NCBI GenBank assembly: GCA_900542245.1
Contig: UQMQ01000107.1
Coordinates: forward strand, 1 to 7,973
From: an uncultured Eubacteriales bacterium
Lineage (GTDB): Bacteria; Bacillota; Clostridia; Peptostreptococcales; Anaerovoracaceae
Length of the DNA stretch: 7,973 nucleotides
Direction: 5' to 3'
Notes under the pieces: model-generated
Database searches by the model: none
Told to the model about the DNA's origin: nothing
What the model saw: only the letters and a program-made list of their open reading frames with translations
Part shown: in pieces, positions 1-5,383 of the stretch
Layout: every line of letters starts with the position of its first letter
How positions within the stretch are numbered: position 1 is the first letter of the stretch
Made by a program: the position numbers and the translations under genes

Positions 1-16
1 TAACTATTATATATTT

Positions 17-45
17 ACTATATCACAAGTATTCTTACATTTCAA
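17..45 (-). promoter_or_regulatory. Sigma-A-like promoter reading out of the left edge
   Basis: On the minus strand there is a -35 TTGAAA (40-45), a 17-bp spacer and a -10 TATAGT (17-22). A TG dinucleotide one base before the -10 makes it an extended -10. It lies at exactly the same offset (604 bp) from the promoter at 621-649 as the two copies of the 93-bp repeat, so it is the corresponding promoter of the next unit. Its gene would begin beyond the left edge and cannot be seen. Confidence 0.5.
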
Positions 46-51
46 GCGCAT

Positions 52-144
52 TTTTATATATTTTTACAATACATGAAAAAACTGCGCGCAGGCATGAATC
101 GCACAGACCATCAGACCCGTAAGCGATCCCCCGTGCGTGCAGCA
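52..144 (-). repeat. 93-bp direct repeat, copy 1
   Basis: This stretch matches 656-748 without gaps at 87 of 93 positions. The mismatches are at 75, 76, 82, 84, 86 and 138, so five of the six fall in a 12-bp patch. It begins 14 bp beyond the stop codon of the Rpn remnant, so in the minus direction it is a 3'-flanking element. In the other copy the mutated patch forms a hairpin with a T run; here the stem is largely destroyed. Within the repeat GGTCTG occurs twice in 14 bp, and ATCGC/GCGAT arms could pair. I do not recognise it as a named element. No gene is supported between 1 and 158. Confidence 0.9.
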
Positions 145-158
145 TGGTTGACTCTATC

Positions 159-323
159 TTATAATTGTGTAACTTCTTCCACCGTCAGTCCGGTATATTC
201 TGCAATAACTTCCGGCGGCATGTCCGCTGCTTTCAGTTTTTTGGCAATTTCCTTTTGTGCCTTTGCGGCACCTTCCTCATATGCCTGTGCAGCCTTCTCT
301 TTTACATAATGCTCAAATGTCAT
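159..323 (-). CDS. Possible 54-residue Rpn-S-like small protein from an internal start
   Basis: Inside the remnant an in-frame ATG (323) begins MTFEHYVKEKAAQAYEEG and runs to the same stop at 159. It is preceded by GGAGG at 333-337 with 9 bases between, a strong ribosome binding site. That site is formed by the Trp-Arg codons (TGG AGG) of the DDWRRKF motif. From memory, E. coli rpnA makes a short in-frame C-terminal product (RpnA-S) that blocks the full-length nuclease. This ORF has the same arrangement and is the only part of the remnant with a proper translation start. The product would be a soluble, mostly helical protein with a charged Ala/Glu/Lys helix followed by a short helical C-terminal module. 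Whether it is made, or does anything without its toxin partner, is inference. Confidence 0.4.
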   Translation of the reverse strand: MTFEHYVKEKAAQAYEEGAAKAQKEIAKKLKAADMPPEVIAEYTGLTVEEVTQL

Positions 324-605
324 AAACTTTCGCCTCCAATCATCCGTATTGAATTTTTTCACACGTTGATCGATTTTCTCTACGAGATCTGAGCCTTCGC
401 AGTCTGCTGCACCATTGACATAAGCGAACAATGGTCTGAGCTTATCCGGTACTTTTGCCTCAGAACACTTTGTATTTATGACCAGTTTATATGAAAAATC
501 ATCTAATTTCAAGCCTTTTTCATAGTCCCAGTTTTGAAAAAAATAAATCGGCTCATCTTGATGAAACGGATCAAAGAGAATGGCGCCATTCTTTACGTAT
601 TTGTT
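159..605 (-). pseudogene. Rpn-family (PD-(D/E)XK) nuclease remnant, N-terminus missing
   Basis: The open frame of 148 codons runs from just after a TAA at 606-608 to a TAA at 159-161. The product resembles the C-terminal half of Rpn / PD-(D/E)XK 'putative transposase' proteins, which are usually about 300 residues. Visible family features are NGAILFDPFHQ and YFFQNWDYEKG near the start, the LRPLFAYVNG segment, the DDWRRKF motif, and a Glu/Ala/Lys-rich helical tail ending in a small 'PPEVIAEYTGLTVEEV' module. The N-terminal part, which carries the nuclease active site, is absent, and no ribosome binding site or ATG stands at the front. A TTG at 512 is a poor start because an A/G-rich stretch abuts it. 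A good promoter is still present directly upstream (621-649), so an internal deletion probably joined the leader to mid-gene. Rpn proteins promote recombination and some act in phage defence. The family call is by recognition of the sequence. Confidence 0.75.
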
Positions 606-620
606 TTATATTCTGTAATT

Positions 621-649
621 ATATTACTTTTATTCTCTAGAAATGTCAA
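621..649 (-). promoter_or_regulatory. Sigma-A promoter before the Rpn remnant
   Basis: On the minus strand a perfect -35 TTGACA (644-649), 17-bp spacer and -10 TAATAT (621-626) point into the Rpn remnant. An alternative TATAAT lies 3 bases further on, at spacing 20. Transcription would start near 614, so the message would carry the remnant and the internal ribosome binding site at 333-337. The promoter's survival implies the truncated locus may still be transcribed. Confidence 0.65.
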
Positions 650-655
650 GAATAA

Positions 656-748
656 TTTTATATATTTTTACAATACATACAAAAAATTCACGCAGGCATG
701 AATCGCACAGACCATCAGACCCGTAAGCGATCCCCCGTGCGCGCAGCA
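656..748 (-). repeat. 93-bp direct repeat, copy 2
   Basis: This is the partner of 52-144 (87 of 93 identical, no gaps, offset 604). It lies between the potCD terminator (753-781) and the promoter of the Rpn remnant. This copy keeps an intact hairpin plus T run (681-703) on the minus strand. Read in the minus direction, both copies have the same order: end of a gene, repeat, sigma-A promoter. The repeat is therefore a duplicated intergenic block and not a target-site duplication, which would be much shorter. Confidence 0.9.
681..703 (-). terminator. Hairpin with T run inside repeat copy 2
   Basis: On the minus strand a 7-bp stem (ATTCATG pairing with CGTGAAT, one T-G wobble) closes a CCTG loop (686-703) and is followed by a run of T (681-685). 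It could serve as a second, backup terminator after the one at 753-781. It would also isolate the Rpn promoter from pot transcription. The stem is short and AT-rich, so strength is uncertain. Confidence 0.45.
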
Positions 749-752
749 CAGC

Positions 753-781
753 AAAACACGCGCGGCATCATGCCGCACGTG
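753..781 (-). terminator. Rho-independent terminator of the pot operon
   Basis: Thirteen bases past the potCD stop, a GC-rich inverted repeat (757-781) has arms CACGTGCGGC and GCCGCGCGTG, with one U-G pair and a 5-base loop. On the minus strand it is followed directly by TTTT (753-756). Its position and orientation fit termination of the four-gene polyamine operon. The U tract is only four long, but the stem is strong. Confidence 0.75.
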
Positions 782-794
782 TCCGCAACGCCCC

Positions 795-2648
795 CTACTT
801 TGCCTTAAACAGCTTCCAGTAGCGGCTGTACATATCGTCACCATCATTGCCAAGGTTCGCCAGTGTTTCACACTTGGCGAGTACCTCCGCGGGCGGATTG
901 AGAATCGGATTATCTGTCAGATCCAAAATCTCCTTGTTCGGGATTCCATAGGTCAGATACTCAAAATTGACGCGCGCGATCTCGCCGTCCAGCATGAAAT
1001 TGAGCCATGCCTCCGCGCCCGCCTTGTTGTTTACCGTGCGCGGGATCGCCCAGCAGTCTGTCCAGACCTCGGTGCCCTCCTCCGGCACCACAAAGTCCAG
1101 CTTGTCGTTTTCCTCCTGCGCATAGATCACATCGCCGGAGGTGATGACCGCCAGCGTCGCCGAATCCCCGATCATCAGATCACGCGCATTATCATTGGCA
1201 TAGCTGTATACCAGCGGTTTCTGCGCGATCAGAAGATCAGTAATCTCCGACAATTCGTTTTCATCCAGCGTGTTCATCGAATAACCGAGAAGCTTCGCCG
1301 CCACCATGTCGCACTCGCGGATCGCGTTCGGCATGATGATCTCTCCGGCGTACGCCTCTGACCACAGCTGTGACCAGCTCGTGATCGGCCCATGGATCAT
1401 CTCCGTATTGTAGATAATCCCATAAGTGCCCCAGGTGTGCGGCACACTGTAGCGCATACCCGGATCGAAATCCTCAATGAAAGCCTTGACATTATCTGTG
1501 AGATTTTTACTGTTCGGCACATGGTCGAAATCGATCTCCGCCAGCAAGCCCTCCTTGCGCATCTTGTCGATCATGTAGTCCGATGCGCAGACCACATCGT
1601 ATTCGGCGGTACTGTTTTTGATGACCGGATACATTTCCTCGTTGGTATCAAAATAATCCACGATCAGCTCATAGCCGGTCTCCGCTTCAAAGCGGTCAAT
1701 CAAATCCGGATCGATATAGTCACCGAACATATAGATATAGAGCCGCCCTTGATTCTGCGCGCCGACCAGTGAACCCGCATACTGGTTCAGCCCCAGCACC
1801 GCGACCAGCAGCACCAGCACAAACGCGCCGGCGGTCCGCATCGAAAGCCCTTTCTTTGCGGATGCGTAATAATCCTTCTGCGCCCTGCCGCCCGCCGACA
1901 TCAGATTGAACACAATCAAAACCAGCAGCACCACGACGAAAATCAGCGTCGACAGTGCGTACAGCGTCGGCCGCACCCCGACCTTGACCTGGCTGTAGAT
2001 CAGCGTCGACAGGGTATTGATGCCGGCGCCGCGCGTAAAATGCGTAATCACAAAGTCATCGACCGACATCGTAAACGAAAGCAAAAATCCGGAAATGATC
2101 CCCGGCATAATATCCGGCAGCACAACCTTAAAAAACGCATAGGCTGGCGTTGCCCCCAGATCCAGCGCCGCTTCATAGGCGTGATTCTCCAGTTGCTTGA
2201 ACTTCGGCATCACTGACAGGATCACATACGGGATGCAGAAGGTAATGTGCGCAAACAGCACCGTTCCGTAGCTCAAGCTGATGCCGAACAGCAAAAAACT
2301 CATCATGATCGAGATCCCGGTCACAATATCCGCATTCAGAAGCGGAATATTGTTGGCTGCCATAAAAAACGAACGTTTTTTTTCGCTCATCGCCTGCAGC
2401 CCCACACATGCCAACACCCCTACAACCGTTGCCGCCACCGATGCCCAGAGCGCAATCGTGAGTGTATTGCCGAGCGCCTCCATGATCTCCTGATTGCGAA
2501 ACATCTCCGCATACCATTTCGTCGAAAACCCCTGCCACGCGTTCATGCTCTTGCCCTCGTTGAACGAAAGCACCATCAGTGTGCCGATCGGCAGATACAA
2601 AAAGAGGAGAATGAGGGCCAGATACAGCCCGCCAAGAAGCTTTTTCAT
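795..2648 (-). CDS. potCD: Fused spermidine/putrescine ABC permease and substrate-binding protein (PotC-PotD)
   Basis: This 617-residue protein joins a PotC-type permease (about 1-255) to a PotD-type binding domain (about 300-617). The permease has roughly six membrane segments (first at 5-28, last at 233-250) and the EAA loop at 159-178 (EAALDLGATP, then PDIMPG), which docks on PotA. A basic cytoplasmic stretch (252-271) and a seventh membrane segment (272-289) place the binding domain outside the cell, tethered to its own channel, and no lipobox is seen. Compared from memory with E. coli PotD, the key acid Asp257 and Trp255 are kept as D531 and W529. Glu171 is E445, Ser83/Tyr85 are S356/Y358 and Tyr293 is Y567. 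Asp168 has become A442, Trp34 F308, Trp229 T503 and Gln327 K612. Polyamine uptake is thus likely, with altered specificity possible. The start overlaps the potB stop (ATGA), with GGGGAGGG upstream. Fused PotCD proteins are known in Bacillota. Confidence 0.92.
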   Translation of the reverse strand: MKKLLGGLYLALILLFLYLPIGTLMVLSFNEGKSMNAWQGFSTKWYAEMFRNQEIMEALGNTLTIALWASVAATVVGVLACVGLQAMSEKKRSFFMAANNIPLLNADIVTGISIMMSFLLFGISLSYGTVLFAHITFCIPYVILSVMPKFKQLENHAYEAALDLGATPAYAFFKVVLPDIMPGIISGFLLSFTMSVDDFVITHFTRGAGINTLSTLIYSQVKVGVRPTLYALSTLIFVVVLLVLIVFNLMSAGGRAQKDYYASAKKGLSMRTAGAFVLVLLVAVLGLNQYAGSLVGAQNQGRLYIYMFGDYIDPDLIDRFEAETGYELIVDYFDTNEEMYPVIKNSTAEYDVVCASDYMIDKMRKEGLLAEIDFDHVPNSKNLTDNVKAFIEDFDPGMRYSVPHTWGTYGIIYNTEMIHGPITSWSQLWSEAYAGEIIMPNAIRECDMVAAKLLGYSMNTLDENELSEITDLLIAQKPLVYSYANDNARDLMIGDSATLAVITSGDVIYAQEENDKLDFVVPEEGTEVWTDCWAIPRTVNNKAGAEAWLNFMLDGEIARVNFEYLTYGIPNKEILDLTDNPILNPPAEVLAKCETLANLGNDGDDMYSRYWKLFKAK

Positions 2649-3457
2649 ATCATATTGCCCTCCCCATTTCTGTCAAATTTTTCAATCAGCGCCATGCTGA
2701 TCACAATGAAGATCATCATCACCAGAGAAAGCCCCGAGCCGAGGTTCCAGTTGGAGCTGGCCGTAAACTCCTGCTCGATGATGTTGCCGATCAGATTGAC
2801 CTTGCCGCCGCCAAGCATATTGGAGATCGCGAACGTCGTCAGAGACGGCACGAAAACCATCGTCACCCCGCTGACGATACCCGGCACACTCAGCGGAATG
2901 ATGATCTTCGCCAGCACCGTCCGCTTCTCTGCACCCAGATCATAGGCCGCCTCGATCAGATGATTGTCAATCTTGACGATCGCATTGTAGATCGGCAGCA
3001 CCATGAAAGGCAGATAGTCGTAGACCATGCCCAGCACCACAGCCGCCGCGGTGTTGATGATTGTCAGCTGCGGCAGCCCGATCGCCGCCAGGAAACCATT
3101 GATGATTCCGTTTTTTTCAAGCAAAACCTGCCATGCCATCGTGCGAAGCAAAAAATTCATCCACATCGGCAGGATAAATACAAAAATCATGAAGCCTTTC
3201 CTGCCCAGCTTCGTTCCCTTGAGGATTATCCCCAGCGGAAACGCCAGCAAAAGGCAAATGGCTGTACTGATAAATGCCAGCAGCAGCGAAAGCCCCAGCG
3301 CCTTGGCGTGCTGCCCGGTCGCCATCGCGACCACATTCGCCCAAGTAAACGCTCCGCTGCGGTCCGTAAATCCGTAATAGGCGATAACACACGCAGGGAT
3401 CAGCGTACCGCAGATCATAAAGACGATGAACGGCGCCGAAAAAAGTTTTTTTGTCAT
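2645..3457 (-). CDS. potB: Spermidine/putrescine ABC transporter permease PotB
   Basis: This is a 270-residue inner-membrane permease of the PotB/PotH type, the partner of the PotC half of the next protein; together they form the transport channel. About six hydrophobic segments are visible (roughly 8-29, 54-78, 88-110, 133-158, 187-212 and 240-257). The EAA loop for PotA coupling is at 169-188 (EAAYDLGAEK), followed by the PLSVPGI stretch. A large loop after the first segment (30-53) is typical of PotB. Length matches the family (about 275). AGGAGG lies 12 bases upstream of the ATG, with a further AAGGGA in between. It follows potA after 32 bases, and its TGA overlaps the potCD ATG, indicating translational coupling and equal subunit supply. 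It has no binding domain of its own. Confidence 0.93.
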   Translation of the reverse strand: MTKKLFSAPFIVFMICGTLIPACVIAYYGFTDRSGAFTWANVVAMATGQHAKALGLSLLLAFISTAICLLLAFPLGIILKGTKLGRKGFMIFVFILPMWMNFLLRTMAWQVLLEKNGIINGFLAAIGLPQLTIINTAAAVVLGMVYDYLPFMVLPIYNAIVKIDNHLIEAAYDLGAEKRTVLAKIIIPLSVPGIVSGVTMVFVPSLTTFAISNMLGGGKVNLIGNIIEQEFTASSNWNLGSGLSLVMMIFIVISMALIEKFDRNGEGNMI

Positions 3458-3489
3458 GTTCTTCCCTTTCCTCCTGTCTGTCTCTCATC

Positions 3490-4563
3490 CTACTCAAAAT
3501 CTTCCAGCACGATTGCCTGCTCATCCTCGGACTGCGGCTTATGCATAATCTGAATATTTTCCGGCAATACATCGATCGACACCTGCGTGCCGACCGGATA
3601 GCTGACCGTATTCTGCGCCAGCCACTCGAAGCCGCCCGCCTCGATGCACATCTCATAATGTACCCCGATGAAAACGTTGGACGTCACCACACCGTCCATG
3701 ACGCCGCTGCCGGGCCTCGCGATGATGATGTCCTCCGGCCGGATCACGACGTCCACCGGTTTCTTACGCCCAAAACCCTCGTCGATACATGGGAAAATAT
3801 GATCGCAGATCTTCACCACGCGATCCTCCAGCATCACACCGTCAAGGATGTTGCTGTCTCCGATGAAGTCCGCCACGAAGGCGTTCTCCGGTTCATTGTA
3901 GATCTCCTCCGGCGTCCCCATCTGCTGGATATAGCCCTGATTCATGACCACAACCTTATCGGACATCGTAAGCGCCTCCTCCTGGTCATGGGTGACATAA
4001 AGGAACGTAATCCCAAGTTCATTCTTGAGTCTGATCAATTCGTACTGCATCTCCTGCCGCAGCTTGAGATCCAGCGCCCCAAGCGGCTCGTCGAGCAAAA
4101 GCACGCGCGGCTCGTTGACGATCGCTCTGGCGATGGCGATGCGCTGCTGCTGTCCACCGGAAAGCGAGTCTACCGAACGCTTTTCGTAGCCGCTGAGATT
4201 GACCAGCTTCAGCGCATATTTGATTTTGTCATTGATATAATCCTGGCTCTTTTTACTGATCTTGAGCCCGAAAGCAATATTGTCAGCGATATTCATATGC
4301 GGAAACAGCGCATATTTTTGGAATACGGTATTGATTTGCCGCTTGTTTGGGGCCAGATGGGTGATATCCTGTCCCTGAAACAGCACCTTGCCGGTATCCG
4401 GCGTTTCAAACCCGCCCAAAATTCTGAGCGTCGTCGTCTTGCCGCAGCCGGACGGTCCGAGCAGCGTGATAAACTCGTTTTCCTTGATCTTGAGGTCAAA
4501 CTCGTCGAGCACCAGCTCTCCGTCGTAAGATTTTGAGATATTCTGCAATTCGATCAATGCCAT
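3490..4563 (-). CDS. potA: Spermidine/putrescine ABC transporter ATPase PotA
   Basis: This 357-residue cytoplasmic ATPase powers the PotB/PotC channel. Walker A is GPSGCGKT (36-43), the Q-loop glutamine is Q82, the signature LSGGQ is 134-138, Walker B is VLLLDEP (154-160), and the switch histidine is H192. A C-terminal TOBE-type regulatory domain follows (about 235-345, with the VVIRPEDI motif at 272-279). Length fits PotA (E. coli about 378). I choose the ATG at 4563, giving MALIELQNISKSY, because homologues begin here. An upstream GTG at 4599 would add 12 residues lying within the end of the regulator gene, without family support. A modest AGGA precedes the chosen ATG. The gene starts 8 bases after the regulator's stop, so the two are almost certainly co-transcribed and perhaps coupled. 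All catalytic motifs are intact. Confidence 0.95.
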   Translation of the reverse strand: MALIELQNISKSYDGELVLDEFDLKIKENEFITLLGPSGCGKTTTLRILGGFETPDTGKVLFQGQDITHLAPNKRQINTVFQKYALFPHMNIADNIAFGLKISKKSQDYINDKIKYALKLVNLSGYEKRSVDSLSGGQQQRIAIARAIVNEPRVLLLDEPLGALDLKLRQEMQYELIRLKNELGITFLYVTHDQEEALTMSDKVVVMNQGYIQQMGTPEEIYNEPENAFVADFIGDSNILDGVMLEDRVVKICDHIFPCIDEGFGRKKPVDVVIRPEDIIIARPGSGVMDGVVTSNVFIGVHYEMCIEAGGFEWLAQNTVSYPVGTQVSIDVLPENIQIMHKPQSEDEQAIVLEDFE

Positions 4564-4571
4564 GCGTCCTG

Positions 4572-5108
4572 TTAGAAACTCGGCGGGGTGCTGACCCACA
4601 GAATTTCCGCTCCTTTCTTCGATATGATATAGTGTTCCTTATCCGCGGTGTAATAAAATGCTTCTCCGGCACGCGCGCGATACTGTTCATGACCGAGTAC
4701 GATCGTGATCTCACCCTTGAGGACGTAGCCGAATTCTTCACCCTCGTGCGGATTGTCCGGGTAGGTCGCCCCGCCGGACCGGATCTGCATGCGGATCGGC
4801 TCCATCCTGTTCTTCTGCGCGTTGGGAATGATCCACTGCGTGAAAGTCTGCAGCTCCGCGTCCTCCTTCTCAAAATAGTCTTCCTCACCGAATACGATCT
4901 GCGGCGGCTGCGGCACCTCCGCGAAAAACTCGTTCAGCGTCATGCCCAGACACTGCAGAATATCCTCGAGGGTCGAGATTGACGGCGAGGTCACATCGTT
5001 TTCGAGCTGCGAGATAAAGCCCTTGGAAAGCTCGCTGCGATCCGCCAGCTCCTCCTGCGTCAAACCGTTTTTCATCCGCAACTCCTTGATTTTGCTACCG
5101 ATTTCCAT
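4572..5108 (-). CDS. XRE-family transcriptional regulator with C-terminal cupin domain
   Basis: This 178-residue protein has an N-terminal helix-turn-helix (about 5-60; LTQEELADRS then LSKGFISQLE is the classic XRE pattern) and a C-terminal cupin barrel (about 103-175; HEGEEFGYVLKGEI at 121-134 and H159). The first cupin motif has E123 where many metal-binding cupins have a second His, so it may bind a small ligand without metal. Proteins of this layout (PuuR-like) commonly head pot operons and control polyamine uptake. The ATG at 5108 has AAGGAG 7 bases upstream. A TTG at 5147 would add 13 residues and lacks such a site. It is the first gene of the operon, and the operator-like elements at 5204-5237 lie in its leader, which points to autoregulation. 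Polyamines as the signal is inference from context. Confidence 0.92.
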   Translation of the reverse strand: MEIGSKIKELRMKNGLTQEELADRSELSKGFISQLENDVTSPSISTLEDILQCLGMTLNEFFAEVPQPPQIVFGEEDYFEKEDAELQTFTQWIIPNAQKNRMEPIRMQIRSGGATYPDNPHEGEEFGYVLKGEITIVLGHEQYRARAGEAFYYTADKEHYIISKKGAEILWVSTPPSF

Positions 5109-5203
5109 GAAACACTCCTTCCAAAATGCCGCGCGGCGCGTGCGCAAAAACGCCGCGTGGGGCTTTTGTTTTCCCTTCGCAGCATTCTGTGTTTTCGGTC
5201 TTT

Positions 5204-5237
5204 GAAATATTAAACTTTAAGTTTAGAAATACTAAAC
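5204..5237. promoter_or_regulatory. Tandem operator-like elements in the pot leader
   Basis: Two 12-bp direct repeats, GAAATATTAAAC (5204-5215) and GAAATACTAAAC (5226-5237), match at 11 of 12 positions and are 22 bp apart, two helical turns. The second belongs to a perfect palindrome, GTTTAG and CTAAAC around AAATA (5221-5237). The arm before the first is degenerate (TCTTTG). A further palindrome, TAAACTT and AAGTTTA around one T, spans 5211-5225. They lie about +6 to +40 from the predicted pot start, a position where a bound XRE-cupin repressor would block transcription. The binder is inferred. Confidence 0.55.
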
Positions 5238-5249
5238 ACCTTATGAAAA

Positions 5250-5277
5250 ATTATATCGAAAAATAGCGAAAAGTCAA
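5250..5277 (-). promoter_or_regulatory. Sigma-A promoter of the regulator-potABCD operon
   Basis: The minus strand carries -35 TTGACT (5272-5277), a 16-bp spacer and a perfect -10 TATAAT (5250-5255). Transcription should start near 5243, giving a leader of about 135 bases before the regulator's ATG. The -35 box sits inside the inverted repeat at 5268-5285, and the leader begins with the operator-like elements, so both sides of the promoter look controlled. Confidence 0.8.
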
Positions 5278-5285
5278 GACTTTTC
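5268..5285. repeat. Perfect inverted repeat over the pot -35 box
   Basis: GAAAAGTC (5268-5275) and GACTTTTC (5278-5285) are exact inverted copies with a 2-base spacer. The element covers the -35 box of the pot promoter (5272-5277) and ends 14 bases before the -10 of the divergent promoter (5299-5304). It could be a protein-binding site affecting both directions. Its sequence differs from the GTTTAG/CTAAAC elements, so a second regulator is possible. Confidence 0.5.
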
Positions 5286-5295
5286 AAATAAAAAG

Positions 5296-5304
5296 TGATA
5301 CAAT
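5296..5304 (+). promoter_or_regulatory. Extended -10 promoter for the AEC carrier
   Basis: On the plus strand TG (5296-5297), one base, then TACAAT (5299-5304) forms an extended -10. No good -35 is found 16-18 bp upstream, where the inverted repeat 5268-5285 lies; this suggests a weak or activator-dependent promoter. The expected start is near 5311, about 73 bases before the ATG. Confidence 0.45.
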
Positions 5305-5312
5305 ATTTATAT

Positions 5313-5344
5313 CTGTTTTTTGTTATCCCTTTGAGAGAAAACAG
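5313..5344 (+). other. Inverted repeat in the AEC leader
   Basis: CTGTTTT (5313-5319) and AAAACAG (5338-5344) are exact inverted arms around an 18-base loop; one wobble and one further pair extend the stem to 9. In RNA this would sit in the 5' leader of the AEC gene. It could instead be a DNA-binding site. Being AT-rich, the stem is weak and no function is assigned. Confidence 0.3.
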
Positions 5345-5383
5345 GCAAATCACATACCACACAGAAAGGCAGCTTAGAATCAC

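Noticed and set aside
52..144. CRISPR array or tRNA-like element in the repeat
   Set aside because: There are only two copies 604 bp apart with a coding remnant between them, and no cloverleaf or short regular spacing.
73..309. Plus-strand 78-codon frame across repeat copy 1 and the Rpn tail
   Set aside because: It lies opposite the Rpn-family frame, its start falls inside a repeat without a ribosome binding site, and the translation matches no family I recognise.
52..748. Insertion sequence or transposon bounded by the 93-bp repeats
   Set aside because: The repeats are direct, long and placed after gene ends with promoters following. There are no terminal inverted repeats or short target duplications, so tandem duplication explains them better.
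668..871. Minus-strand 67-codon frame over the potCD end and repeat copy 2
   Set aside because: It overlaps the coding end of potCD, the terminator and the repeat, has no plausible start signal, and is not continued in the same form in copy 1.
2361..2390. A-run and T-run flanking CG in potCD, resembling a slippery site or internal terminator
   Set aside because: The runs encode Lys-Lys and Phe-Phe in a frame that continues uninterrupted through the permease; the stem would be almost all A-T with a 2-base loop, and no frameshift product is evident.
2247..2945. Plus-strand 232-codon frame opposite potCD and potB
   Set aside because: It is an antisense shadow spanning the junction of two well-supported membrane-protein genes, with no initiation signal or recognisable motif.
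3117..3656. Minus-strand 179-codon frame across the potA/potB junction
   Set aside because: It is an Arg/Ser-rich out-of-frame reading of two clear genes, caused by codon bias in GC-rich coding DNA.
3451..4536. Plus-strand 361-codon frame opposite potA
   Set aside because: It is the antisense shadow of a highly conserved ATPase, is His/Arg-rich, and shows no domain of its own.
4564..4599. Upstream GTG start for potA adding 12 residues
   Set aside because: The extra residues lie inside the regulator's coding end, have no family counterpart, and the ATG at 4563 gives the usual PotA N-terminus.
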